Counted from the first letter of the stretch, positions 17,953-25,840 are shown. The stretch is 37,266 nucleotides of DNA from Spirochaetota bacterium (GCA_016932015.1 JAFGDQ010000013.1:1-37266); one strand, 5' to 3'. A program made the numbers and translations. The notes: generated by a model from the sequence alone, not told the origin.

Positions 17953-18107
17953 ATGAGTTCATAGAATTCATTTGCTGTATTATTTACTTCAGTTATTGAT
18001 TTGCCGTATAAAAAATCACCTTAAGCAGTAAAAGCCGCAACTCTCTTGAACAATTCTTCAGGACTTTCAATAATATCACCTTGTTCATTTCTGATCAGAT
18101 ATCTTCT
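17943..18107 (-). pseudogene. Relic of class II ribonucleotide reductase N-terminus
   Basis: On the minus strand 55 codons in one frame, with one internal TAA at 18021-18023, read RRYLIRNEQGDIIESPEELF, then KRVAAFTA, stop, then YGKSITEVNN and NEFYELMAFL. This matches the N-terminus of adenosylcobalamin-dependent ribonucleotide reductases (NrdJ): RYL-kD-x-G-x-xE-tPeE-mf-RVA, then YG, then FYelMa-L just before the FLPNSPTL substrate loop. It stops before that loop. An in-frame TGA precedes it at 18108-18110, next to the repeat at 18111-18127. The active-site cysteines are gone, so it cannot work. The functional gene must be elsewhere. Confidence 0.75.
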
Positions 18108-18110
18108 TCA

Positions 18111-18127
18111 CAATAGCTGAGCAGTTA
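18111..18127. repeat. Third copy of the CAATAGCTGAGYAGTTA sequence
   Basis: These 17 bases match 16 of 17 positions of one arm of the inverted repeat at 2012-2075. Here only one arm is present, directly against the upstream end of the ribonucleotide reductase relic, as if it marked a break point. Confidence 0.55.
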
Positions 18128-18162
18128 TCTTTAAAGAAACATTTAAATCCTGATCCTGAAAA

Positions 18163-18354
18163 ATGAAAGGAAAGTATTTTATTGACATTGTCTTTGATGA
18201 TACTGAAGCGGGAGTTTCCAAAAAAATAATACAGAAAAAATTTGATCAGCTTTTAAGTAATAAAAAGCCCGTTTCTTTTAAAACTGACTTCAATTCTTCA
18301 TCCGTTTCTGAATTAAATATAATTAAACTGCATAATTTGTATAATTACTGTTAA
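18163..18354 (+). CDS. Short hypothetical ORF
   Basis: A 63-codon frame (starting MKGKYFIDIVFDDTE) sits in the spacer between the reductase relic and the cyclase-like gene. It is polar with a C-terminal Asn/Tyr-rich end, and has no clear ribosome-binding site or recognisable motif. It may be real, a relic or chance; I list it because the spacer is otherwise empty. Confidence 0.25.
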   Translation: MKGKYFIDIVFDDTEAGVSKKIIQKKFDQLLSNKKPVSFKTDFNSSSVSELNIIKLHNLYNYC

Positions 18355-18530
18355 TTTTAAAGATTTTTTGCCGAAAATAAACTTGAGTAATAATATCCTT
18401 ATAATACTTAACAATTATATGATTGACAGCTCTTAGAGGAATTTACTTCAATGATTGAATTATAGTTACTATAGTTCAAATGTATTTAATAAAGTCTTTA
18501 TAATCAATTATGGAGCTTTAATTATTTTAA

Positions 18531-19526
18531 ATGCCTGCAGAACTTGAAAATATTAATATTAATACAATAAACACCTTTATTATGGAAACAACATTACTGG
18601 ATATAACGCTTACAAAGGAACTGATAGAGCTTATTGCAAAATCATTTACATTTACAGATATTGAAGCAATCGGTAAATATATTTTTAAAAAATACAGTAC
18701 TCACACACTGGAAGATATAAATGAAAGTATATCAATATCTCCTTTAAATGCTTCCAAGAGGCTGGTTTATGAGTGTGAACAACATAATCATTTGAATGTA
18801 TTGTTTGCATTTATTATAGAACTTGATAATACATCACTTAACGGAAAAACTGTAAAAATTAAAGGACTGGAAAACTTATTATATAAACTGGCTAATTCCG
18901 GTATATTTTATGATTTCAGCAGAAGAAAACTACGGTTCTACAATCAGGAAAAAAAAGTATTAAAAAACTGGGGCTCATTAAAGGAAGGCCGGGAGTATGA
19001 AATAACAATTGCTTCAGTTGATGTATGCGATAATTCATCTCTTGTTAAAAAACATAAAACTTCAGTTATGGAAAAAGTGTATTTCCAGTTATGGGAATTT
19101 ATCCGTAAAAGGCTGGAAATATATGACGGACGTATATGGATGTGGGCAGGTGACGGAGGAATATTGGCGTTTCAGAATAAAGCCGGTTATTCAGTAAGTG
19201 TAGCGTGCTGTCTGGATATTTTAATGTCTCTTCCTGTTTTTAATCTCTATCCAAATAAAATAATTTCAGACCAGATAAGCCTTCGCATAGGCATGGATGC
19301 AGGGCTGATAAAATATAGTGATGACACGGGTATGATAATATCAGATGTAATTAATTACGCTTCCCGGCTTGAGAAGAAAGCAACATGTGCTAATGGGTTG
19401 TCTATTTCCGAAGACCTTTATAAAAATATTACATCTGAAATGAAGAAAAATTTTATTAAAGGTGAAAAATTTGATGGCAAGGTAGCATACACTTTGTCAT
19501 ACGATTACAGTAAAGCATTATTGTAA
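18531..19526 (+). CDS. Class III adenylate/guanylate cyclase-like protein
   Basis: This 331-residue soluble protein has a C-terminal half (about 155-325) that is a class III nucleotidyl cyclase homology domain. The strand ITIASVDVCDNSS gives the first metal Asp (D164), MWAGDGGILAF gives the second (D208), and DVINYASRLEKKA carries the N-x3-R transition-state pair (N275, R279) as in bona fide cyclases. The N-terminal 125 residues are helical (FTFTDIEAIGKYIFKKY) and match no domain I can name; a death-fold-like or effector-associated domain is possible. No membrane segment is seen. All key residues are present, so activity is plausible, but cAMP versus cGMP cannot be told. GGAG lies 14 bases before the ATG, an unusually long spacing. 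Confidence 0.75.
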   Translation: MPAELENININTINTFIMETTLLDITLTKELIELIAKSFTFTDIEAIGKYIFKKYSTHTLEDINESISISPLNASKRLVYECEQHNHLNVLFAFIIELDNTSLNGKTVKIKGLENLLYKLANSGIFYDFSRRKLRFYNQEKKVLKNWGSLKEGREYEITIASVDVCDNSSLVKKHKTSVMEKVYFQLWEFIRKRLEIYDGRIWMWAGDGGILAFQNKAGYSVSVACCLDILMSLPVFNLYPNKIISDQISLRIGMDAGLIKYSDDTGMIISDVINYASRLEKKATCANGLSISEDLYKNITSEMKKNFIKGEKFDGKVAYTLSYDYSKALL

Positions 19527-19554
19527 CCTTTAATGCTGCGTATTATTCTCGCAT

Positions 19555-20334
19555 TTATTCAGGTATTACCAGCTTTTGTCCCGGGAAGATTAAATCAGGA
19601 TTATCAATCTTATCCTTATTCGCTTGATATATTTTTTTCCATTCCGCGTGATTTCCGTACACTTCTTTACTGATCTCGGTTAACTGATCCTTGTGTTTTA
19701 CTGTATAGACCTTGCCGTCAGTTACTTCTTCGGGAATTTCAGCCTGCGGTTTAATTTTAACTTCTTCTGTAGCCGGTTCCTGTGTTGCGGTTTGAGGCAG
19801 TACTTCCTCTTTTACTACGTCAGCTTTTTCCCCGGGATAAAGAAGATAAATTACGACAAGTATTACAGCAATTATAATCGCGATTATTCCTTTTGAAAAT
19901 CCGGATGATTTTTTTTCCTGTTCAGGCAGTGTTGTAGCGGCAATTTCATCAAATTTATCTTCAAAGGGCCTGGTTGTTTGAGTTACTTTTTCCTCTTCTT
20001 TGACAGGAGATGCCTTCTTAAGAGTCTGTAAAGGTTTCTGTGTTCTTAATGTGGTTGATTTCTTCGGTTTCGAAGAAGTAACGGGTTTAGCGGGTTGTGC
20101 TTTTTTCGCAGCTGCTGTTTTTTGGGGAGCAGCTTTTACGCTTGTTTTAGCCTTCGGTTTCTGAGTCGTTTTATTAGCAGCTGCCGCAGCCGGTTTAGCT
20201 TTCGGTTTCTGAACCGTTTTTTTAACGTTCGTTTTAGCTTTTACTTTTGTCTGGGGAGCGCTTTTTTTTTGTACAGGTTTCTTCTTCGATGCAGAAGACG
20301 TCGCTGCTGAACCGGTCTTTGGTTTTGTTGCCAT
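19555..20334 (-). CDS. LysM protein with Lys/Ala/Pro-rich tail and one TM helix
   Basis: This 259-residue protein has three parts. Residues 1-110 are a low-complexity, very basic tail of KPKAK/AAA repeats like histone H1 C-termini. Residues 149-166 are one transmembrane helix (GIIAIIIAVILVVIYLLY). Residues 208-257 are one LysM domain (VYTVKHKDQLTEISKEVYG, then NPDLIFPGQKLVIPE), which binds peptidoglycan. With lysines inside and LysM in the periplasm, it could tie DNA or another acidic cytoplasmic partner to the cell wall; that is inference. GGAGG precedes the ATG by 6-7 bases. The tail's repeats make it prone to length variation. Confidence 0.82.
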   Translation of the reverse strand: MATKPKTGSAATSSASKKKPVQKKSAPQTKVKAKTNVKKTVQKPKAKPAAAAANKTTQKPKAKTSVKAAPQKTAAAKKAQPAKPVTSSKPKKSTTLRTQKPLQTLKKASPVKEEEKVTQTTRPFEDKFDEIAATTLPEQEKKSSGFSKGIIAIIIAVILVVIYLLYPGEKADVVKEEVLPQTATQEPATEEVKIKPQAEIPEEVTDGKVYTVKHKDQLTEISKEVYGNHAEWKKIYQANKDKIDNPDLIFPGQKLVIPE

Positions 20335-20544
20335 AATTGCCTCCGCTGTTATAAATAAGTTCTTTTAATGTTTCTGTAAACTAATTACTTAACAGATCGC
20401 AACTGCTGATTTAGCAGATGTTATATTTATTATCACAATGAATTTTAAAAATTCAATACTTTTTTTATTTTTTTTATCCTATTATAATTATAATATTTAG
20501 CTAATTAAGTTCATTACAATTTCAGAAAAACGGCGGAAAACCTG

Positions 20545-21057
20545 CTATTTTTTATTTTCAAATTCCTTCCATCCTCCCGCAATAATCAGTACTGCTGATT
20601 CAGTACACCATTTTGACGGCTTTGAAGGAAATGCGATATGAAGAAGTGCTGAAAGAACTATAACTTCCATTAATCCAAGATGTTCTTCTTTGTTGTTGTA
20701 TTGAATTTTAATTTTATTGCTGTATTTTAACCGGTGCGGAATTTTAATTGAAATCCCTGCGTCCCAGTCAAGTTCACGGATAGCAGTAGCATGAAATACA
20801 GACCTGTTATTGATTTTTACTGCGCCTCTTGAAAAAATCAGCTTTTTATCTTTAAGATTTAATTTCAGTACAGCTCTGTAAATAAAATCAATTAAACTGT
20901 GGGAAATATTCCCTGCAAAATAACAATTGTTTTTTGATTTTCTTATTTCTTTTAATTTGCGAACTTTTTTCTTATTCTGATATCCGGGTATAAGAGCAAA
21001 TGAATCTGTCTTATCAATCCGGTTTATGCTGATCAGTTTTGAGTTGTCTTTATTCAT
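20545..21057 (-). CDS. Hypothetical protein
   Basis: This 170-residue protein has no motif I recognise. A basic N-terminal third (NKKKVRKLKEIRKSKNN) is followed by alternating strands (AVKINNRSVFHATAIRELDWD, then IKIPHRLKYSNKIKIQYNN) and a hydrophobic helix MEVIVLSALLHIAF. GAAG lies just before the ATG. It is divergent from the sensor kinase gene with almost no gap, so the two probably share a promoter region of only a few tens of bases, or one starts further in. The length and codon use look genuine. Confidence 0.6.
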   Translation of the reverse strand: MNKDNSKLISINRIDKTDSFALIPGYQNKKKVRKLKEIRKSKNNCYFAGNISHSLIDFIYRAVLKLNLKDKKLIFSRGAVKINNRSVFHATAIRELDWDAGISIKIPHRLKYSNKIKIQYNNKEEHLGLMEVIVLSALLHIAFPSKPSKWCTESAVLIIAGGWKEFENKK

Positions 21058-21074
21058 ATCTTCAGCTGATTTTT

Positions 21075-22169
21075 ATGCTTGCTTTAAAGGAATACTGTAA
21101 AAAAATAACATTACTTATTGAAAAATTGCAATATAAAATTAAAATGAACTATAGAAAAATAGCGGGAAAACAAATAAAGCTTATAATAATATTTATTCTT
21201 GTTTTATTATCTGTTTCATTGATCATATTTTTCCATCATTTTCTGAAAATAAATGTGCTTTTTGCCCATTTCCTTTATATTCCGATAATTCTATCAGCAT
21301 TCTGGTGGAGATTTAAAGCTTTATGGGTGGCAATATTCCTGTCTGTAATATTTATATCCAGTAACTTGTTGATAGACGGGGCTGCTAATACTTCAGCTGA
21401 TTATATCCGGTCACTAATGTTTATTATTATTGGATTCATTGTCGCCCATCTTAGCAATATAATAAAAATTCAGGAAGACAGGAAGAATGCCGCGCTGGTT
21501 GAAACCGAGTTATTGCAGAGAGAAATTATGCATATCGCGGAGAAGGAAAGACAGCGCATAGGGCAGGATTTGCATGACGGGATAGGGCAGAATCTGACAG
21601 CAGTATCTTTTCTCCTGGAAAATATAAGAGAAAAGTGTAAGGGATGTCATGATAATACAGAAGATGACCTGGATGAAATTGAGAAACTAATAAGAAAATC
21701 AATAGTACAGTCAAGAAGCATTTCCAAAATGCTTTATCCTGTTGAAATGAACAGCAACGGGCTGACTGCAGCTATTGAAGAAATGATTTCTTCCTTTGAG
21801 AAAGTCTTTGATGTGTCATGCAGAATATTGTATCAGGGAAATATTGAAATAGATGACAATCAGACAGCGATTCATTTGTATTATATCGTTCGTGAGTCTG
21901 TAATTAATGCAATCAAACATGGACGAGCAAAAAATATAACAATTTATTGTCTGTCAGATGACGATCTGGAAATTACTGTAATTGATGACGGTACAGGCTC
22001 GGACAACAGCACCCATAGCGGCGGTATGGGGTTAAGAATTATGAAATACAGGGCTGATGTTATCGGTGCAGGTTTTTACGCAGGGAATAGAAAAGATAAG
22101 GGATTTGAGGTTAGAGTCAGTTTGCAATTGCCACAACATGCAGAAGAGAAGATACAAAATGTCAGGTAA
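21075..22169 (+). CDS. NarX/DegS-type sensor histidine kinase
   Basis: This is a membrane kinase of a two-component system. From the ATG at 21075 it has 364 residues. Three to four hydrophobic helices span about 33-130, with very short loops and no periplasmic sensor domain, so it may sense the membrane or a partner. The HisKA_3 dimerisation region EKERQRIGQDLHDGIGQNLTAV holds the phosphorylated His (about residue 167). The ATPase domain has YYIVRESVINAIKHGRA (N box) and VIDDGTGSDN, then GGMGLRIMKYRADVIGA (G boxes). The frame is open back to a TTG at 21039, and an ATG at 21144 starts directly before the first helix; none has a clear ribosome site. Its stop overlaps the response regulator start by 11 bp. 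Confidence 0.86.
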   Translation: MLALKEYCKKITLLIEKLQYKIKMNYRKIAGKQIKLIIIFILVLLSVSLIIFFHHFLKINVLFAHFLYIPIILSAFWWRFKALWVAIFLSVIFISSNLLIDGAANTSADYIRSLMFIIIGFIVAHLSNIIKIQEDRKNAALVETELLQREIMHIAEKERQRIGQDLHDGIGQNLTAVSFLLENIREKCKGCHDNTEDDLDEIEKLIRKSIVQSRSISKMLYPVEMNSNGLTAAIEEMISSFEKVFDVSCRILYQGNIEIDDNQTAIHLYYIVRESVINAIKHGRAKNITIYCLSDDDLEITVIDDGTGSDNSTHSGGMGLRIMKYRADVIGAGFYAGNRKDKGFEVRVSLQLPQHAEEKIQNVR

Positions 22170-22827
22170 TATAATTCCAAAAAAAATACTTATTGTTGAT
22201 GATCATCCGATTATCAGACAGGGGATCACACGCATTATTGAAAGAATTGAAGACCTTAATATCATTGGTGAAGCTTCAGGTGCAAATGAAGCAATAGATT
22301 TAATTAATCATAATTCGCCTGATCTCGCTATCGTTGATATTACACTTGCAGGAAACGTAAACGGAATTGAACTTATTCATGCGATTAAAGAAAGATTCCC
22401 GGGCGTTTATACTCTTGTTTTGTCAATACATAATGAGTCAATATACGCCGAACGCGCTCTCAGGGCAGGAGCCAGAGGCTATATTATGAAGGAAGACGCG
22501 GCAAAAAATATTGTAAATGCTGTCCGTACTGTATTGAGCGGTGAATTGTATTTAAGCGATAATATTTCAAAAAAAATTATCGAGAAGCTGATTCACCGGA
22601 AGGAAGATAACAGCGATTATAATGTTGAGGATTTAACAAACAGGGAATTTGAAATTTATCAGCTCATTGGAAACGGATTCAGTACTAAAGATATCGCTCA
22701 AAAATTAAATCTCAGTATTTATACTGTTGAAAGCCATAAAAAGAACATTAAAGAAAAACTGCATTTTAAAGATACCTCCGAATTATCAAGAAATGCCATA
22801 CAATGGGTTATACTCCACAGTAAATAG
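22159..22827 (+). CDS. NarL/FixJ-type response regulator
   Basis: This 222-residue transcription factor is paired with the preceding kinase. The receiver has the acidic DDHPII pocket, phospho-acceptor Asp in DLAIVDITLAG, the Thr/Ser switch in VLSIHNE and the conserved Lys in GYIMKEDA. The C-terminal LuxR-type helix-turn-helix reads LTNREFEIYQLIGNGFSTKDIAQKLN, then STYTVESHKK-like. I place the start at 22159 because AGAAGAGAAG lies about 8 bases upstream and the ATG overlaps the kinase stop, implying coupled translation; the frame is open upstream to 22057 inside the kinase gene. The target genes are unknown. Confidence 0.88.
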   Translation: MSGNIIPKKILIVDDHPIIRQGITRIIERIEDLNIIGEASGANEAIDLINHNSPDLAIVDITLAGNVNGIELIHAIKERFPGVYTLVLSIHNESIYAERALRAGARGYIMKEDAAKNIVNAVRTVLSGELYLSDNISKKIIEKLIHRKEDNSDYNVEDLTNREFEIYQLIGNGFSTKDIAQKLNLSIYTVESHKKNIKEKLHFKDTSELSRNAIQWVILHSK

Positions 22828-22830
22828 TAT

Positions 22831-22847
22831 ATCCCGAAAAATTGTTA
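22831..22847 (+). repeat. 17-bp direct repeat, copy A
   Basis: ATCCCGAAAAATTGTTA occurs here, just after the response regulator, and again exactly at 24371-24387. Partial similarity continues for about 28 more bases. The two copies bracket the frameshifted receiver gene and cobO. A chance 17-base match in this window is unlikely, even with its AT bias. Confidence 0.6.
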
Positions 22848-22886
22848 AGACAATATAACAATAATTGAGAATTTACAATTTCTGTA

Positions 22887-22914
22887 ATTTTTCAATAATT
22901 TATTATTGAAAAAT
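22887..22914. terminator. AT-rich perfect hairpin after the response regulator
   Basis: 12-bp perfect arms (ATTTTTCAATAA and its complement) with a TTTA loop, 60 bp past the regulator stop. The symmetric T/A ends would suit a two-way terminator; the stem is weak because it is nearly all A-T. Confidence 0.5.
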
Positions 22915-23072
22915 AAGAATGCTGTTGATTGTAAAACAGCTGCATAGAAAGCTAATCCCTGCTGTAATAATAATTAAATATCCTATTATATTACGAATAA
23001 TCAAGCGTTTGTGTTAAACAGCAGGAGCTTTATCTTCAGAATTTTTTATAAAGAATCCAGGGCAGGTATTGA

Positions 23073-23458
23073 GTGGATAAGCGTAAAAAAATATTGCTTA
23101 TTGATAATGATCCTGATGTGCTGTCTTTTCTGAGAAATACTATTGAATCAGATAAGTATCAGGTAATTACAGCGATGAGCGGAATAGAGGGATTAAATAA
23201 ATTCAACATTGAGAAACCGGTTTTGGTTATTTATGAAATGATAAAGGAAGAAGCATCATACTGGATGGAAACGGTAAATTTGATGAGGGAAAAAGATAAA
23301 AATGTAAAGATATATATGCTTGGGAATATGAACCCTGGTGTATTACAGGTGTATTACAGAATCTGGATGTTCGCAAGTTCGGAGCGGATGGTATGCTTAA
23401 GAAACCGATAAATCCGGATGTGTTGATGACTATTGTAAAAGAGGTTATGACTTTATAA
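23073..23458 (+). pseudogene. Receiver-domain protein frameshifted by an 11-bp tandem duplication
   Basis: A GTG start with GGCAGG upstream opens a stand-alone receiver domain: KILLIDNDPDVLSFLRNTIE, then TAMSGIEGLNKF. The phospho-acceptor position reads VIYEM, a Glu instead of Asp. At 23337-23358 the 11-mer GGTGTATTACA is present twice in tandem. As written, the frame shifts there and ends at 23411 with an unrelated tail. Removing one unit restores NPGVLQNLDVRKFGADGMLK, then KPINPDVLMTIVKEVMTL and a stop at 23456-23458, including the conserved KP pair of receivers. So this is a recent frameshift, or a reversible slip, in an already atypical receiver. An assembly error is possible. Confidence 0.82.
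23337..23358 (+). repeat. Two perfect tandem copies of an 11-mer
   Basis: GGTGTATTACA is repeated exactly at 23337-23347 and 23348-23358, inside the receiver gene. A unit of 11 is not a multiple of 3, so gain or loss of one copy switches the reading frame. Confidence 0.9.
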
Positions 23459-23599
23459 TATTTTTTCTTTATAACCTGCCATAAATGCTATAAATATTTA
23501 TTTCCTGTAAAAATTCAGAACCTGCCCGCAAACCTGTTGACAAAAGAGAAAATTATTAACTGTTAGAATACAAATTAAATCGAGAACTGGAGTTTTTAG

Positions 23600-24145
23600 A
23601 TGACAGATAAAAAAAACAAACTTGGTAAAGGTTATACACAGGTATACACAGGCAACGGCAAAGGGAAAACTACTGCAGCTCTTGGAGTGGCATTCCGCGC
23701 AGCGGGCAGCGGTATGAAAACATATATCGGGCAATTTATGAAAGGACAGAAATACAGTGAGCTGGAAGCAGCTCGTATGATTCCTGATTATATAGTGATT
23801 GAACAGTACGGTAAAGATACTTTTGTACATGTCCAGGATCCTCCAGACCCGGAACATGTGGAAATGGCAAAGATCGGATATGAAAAGATAAAAGCAGCAT
23901 TGTTTTCCGGAGATTATAACATTGTAGTAGCGGATGAAATTATTACATCGCACTATTTCAAGCTTATTACTACTCAGGAAATTTTAAATCTTGTAAAGCA
24001 GAAACCTGACGGAGTTGAGCTTATAATGACAGGGCGTTACGCACCTGATGAGATTATAGAAGCTGTAGATCTGGTGTCTGAAATGAAGGAAGTTAAGCAT
24101 TATTATCAGATAGATGTTCCTGCAAGAGAGGGCATTGAAAACTGA
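23600..24145 (+). CDS. cobO: Cob(I)yrinic acid a,c-diamide adenosyltransferase (CobO/BtuR)
   Basis: This 181-residue cytosolic enzyme transfers the adenosyl group of ATP to cobalt(I) corrinoids, making adenosylcobalamin. The N-terminus carries the family P-loop GNGKGKTTAALGVAFRAAG at 18-36, then YIGQFMKGQKYSELEA, and the Walker-B-like IVVADEIITSHYF; the late ELIMTGRYAPDEIIEAVDLVSEMKE is also typical. Length fits the CobA/CobO family. GGAG lies 8 bases before the ATG. It stands alone, with no other cobalamin gene nearby. It may support class II ribonucleotide reductase or other B12 enzymes encoded elsewhere. I saw no cobalamin riboswitch in the 141-bp leader. Confidence 0.92.
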   Translation: MTDKKNKLGKGYTQVYTGNGKGKTTAALGVAFRAAGSGMKTYIGQFMKGQKYSELEAARMIPDYIVIEQYGKDTFVHVQDPPDPEHVEMAKIGYEKIKAALFSGDYNIVVADEIITSHYFKLITTQEILNLVKQKPDGVELIMTGRYAPDEIIEAVDLVSEMKEVKHYYQIDVPAREGIEN

Positions 24146-24575
24146 TCTATGATACATCATTAATAAATATTTTACAATTCATATGGTCAGCTAATAGAGA
24201 ATTAAGGCTGTTTACTATTTCTATTAATATTCAATTGGTATGGTATATTTCTGTTTTTGATAAAGTCCATGTTCTCTGCAAAAAAATATCCCTGCATCAT
24301 CATGCTAAAAATCTCTGAAGATGATTTTTGTCCGCTAACAGGACTTCTGAATAATCCCTGCCAATAAAACATCCCGAAAAATTGTTATCAATTAATCACA
24401 ATTATTGGTGATTGACTGAGCGCTGATAATAGTTATTCTATAAGTGTAATCCAAGTAAAATCATTTATATAATATTTTGTACCAGTTCCGGCTGGAAATA
24501 ATGGGTTTTCGCCGGACATTTGGTGGAATTTATCTGTTTAAATAAAATATAATAAACTGTCAATAGCACAATCAT
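24146..24575. other. Intergenic region with repeat copy B and a GC hairpin
   Basis: This 430-bp stretch has no convincing coding sequence. It holds copy B of the 17-bp repeat (24371-24387) followed by a small inverted repeat (AATCAC with GTGATT), and a hairpin with arms TCCGGC at 24487-24492 and GCCGGA at 24511-24516. A promoter for whatever lies downstream may be here, but I cannot point to one. Confidence 0.5.
24371..24387 (+). repeat. 17-bp direct repeat, copy B
   Basis: This is an exact second copy of ATCCCGAAAAATTGTTA, 1540 bp from copy A and in the same orientation. Confidence 0.6.
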
Positions 24576-25181
24576 ATGATCAGAAGCAGTTATATAATGT
24601 TTTCAGCCTGTTATGACGCAGATAATGATTGCATCTCAGGGATTGTATTTGCATCAGATTCCGGCAAGGATTGTATGATCAGTTGTTTTAACTCATCTGC
24701 TTCCGGTGATAACCTGATTTTTGAATTAACTGCACCGGACTATACAGAACCGGGGCGCCTGAGAAGTAAATCAGCATCCATTGCTGAAGAGAAAGCAGCA
24801 GGCCGTCCGAAACTATGGAGATCCATTCTCACGGACAACTGGGCTGGCCGGAAGTTTCCTGTCAGAAAAGAGGTCCTATATAATCTTATGCCTCCCGCGG
24901 CAGAGGATGTAGCAAATGATTTAGACAAAGCACTTAAAAAAACAGCTGTAAATGCTGTTTATCCCTCCCAATCTACAGTCGAATCCGCATTCTTTGACAA
25001 TTATCGCAGGCTGAGAAATATTTCAAGGTCACGATTTTTGCGGGTTACCGGCTCACCATCTGCTAAAACACTTTGTTGGATCCGGGTTCTCTACAACGAA
25101 GTTCCGTTTATTGCTAATGGATCTGCGATATTCGCAGATCAAAACACGCTACATACTGTGAATATTCGCGGGAGGTATTAA
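24576..25181 (+). CDS. Unassigned ORF in a hairpin-rich stretch
   Basis: A 201-codon frame has no recognised motif, no ribosome-binding site before either early ATG (24576, 24597), and a somewhat higher GC content than its surroundings. Inside it lie a hairpin AAACAGC/GCTGTTT around 24940-24965 which, read leftward, is followed by T7 like an intrinsic terminator, and a perfect 9-bp hairpin at 25120-25140 (GATCTGCGA, loop TAT). Such elements are unusual inside a real coding region. The alternative is a structured RNA on the minus strand ending near 24930. I cannot decide between an orphan gene, a relic and an RNA. Confidence 0.35.
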   Translation: MIRSSYIMFSACYDADNDCISGIVFASDSGKDCMISCFNSSASGDNLIFELTAPDYTEPGRLRSKSASIAEEKAAGRPKLWRSILTDNWAGRKFPVRKEVLYNLMPPAAEDVANDLDKALKKTAVNAVYPSQSTVESAFFDNYRRLRNISRSRFLRVTGSPSAKTLCWIRVLYNEVPFIANGSAIFADQNTLHTVNIRGRY

Positions 25182-25396
25182 GATCTTCAGACATATCAGC
25201 TACTTTTAAAGTTAATAATCATATACGGCCAAACTGTGTTTTATTAATTTACCTGCTACTTTATCTTTCTTTCTCATTTCCCTTTCAGTTAAATAAAGTG
25301 AGGGAAAATTCATGCAATATGAATATAAACTGCTTGAAAATTAGTTAAGGAGCATTCATGCTAACCGGATAAAAGAAATAAATTATGTATTAAAGA

Positions 25397-25792
25397 ATGA
25401 TTACTCCAAAAATTATTTTAAGGTATACCTTACTTCAAATTCCTTCCCTGTTTATTCTCATAATTCTATTATTTTTTGTGAAAAAGATAATTACTTTTCC
25501 TGTCTGGATAGCTTATATAATAATTTTTTTATGGATACTTAAGGATATAATTATATTTCCCCGCGTGTGGCAGTCTTATGATTCCCGAAAAGTGAATTAT
25601 AAAGAATATTTAATCGGAGTGAAAGGTGTTGCCGTTGATGATTTGAATCCTGAGGGGTATGTGAAAATAAAAGGCGAACTCTGGAAAGCTGAGATTGCGG
25701 ATAGTGAAGCTCATGTGAAGAAGGGGGAGGAAATAAGAGTGCTGAAAGTGGAAAATATGAAACTGTTTGTCAGTCCCGATTTCCACAATTAA
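25397..25792 (+). CDS. Short NfeD-like membrane protein
   Basis: This 131-residue protein has two hydrophobic helices (about 10-28 and 34-53) and a C-terminal OB-fold of the NfeD family: GVKGVAVDDLNPEGYVKIKG, ELWKAEIAD, VKKGEEIRVLKVENMKLFV. The G-x-A-x-x-L-x-P-x-G-x-v pattern followed by GE-W-A is diagnostic. NfeD proteins usually partner with a stomatin/flotillin protein to organise membranes; no such partner is next to it here. The long NfeD protease domain is absent. Confidence 0.82.
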   Translation: MITPKIILRYTLLQIPSLFILIILLFFVKKIITFPVWIAYIIIFLWILKDIIIFPRVWQSYDSRKVNYKEYLIGVKGVAVDDLNPEGYVKIKGELWKAEIADSEAHVKKGEEIRVLKVENMKLFVSPDFHN

Positions 25793-25840
25793 GATTGTTT
25801 TACTTTGTAAGATATTGTTTATGAAAAAGGAAAGCCTGTT

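Noticed and set aside
23459-23599. A cobalamin riboswitch upstream of cobO
   Set aside because: The leader is only 141 bp, and I could not find the conserved B12-box and core bases; only loose similarity to GCCCGCAA was seen.
23498-23953. A 151-codon minus-strand frame opposite cobO
   Set aside because: It is Cys/Phe-rich, as mirror frames often are; cobO on the plus strand is unmistakable.
24930-25181. A tmRNA or RNase P RNA on the minus strand (GGATTCGACTG-like sequence and terminator hairpin)
   Set aside because: The conserved ends and core of neither RNA are present. Kept only as a general structured-RNA possibility.
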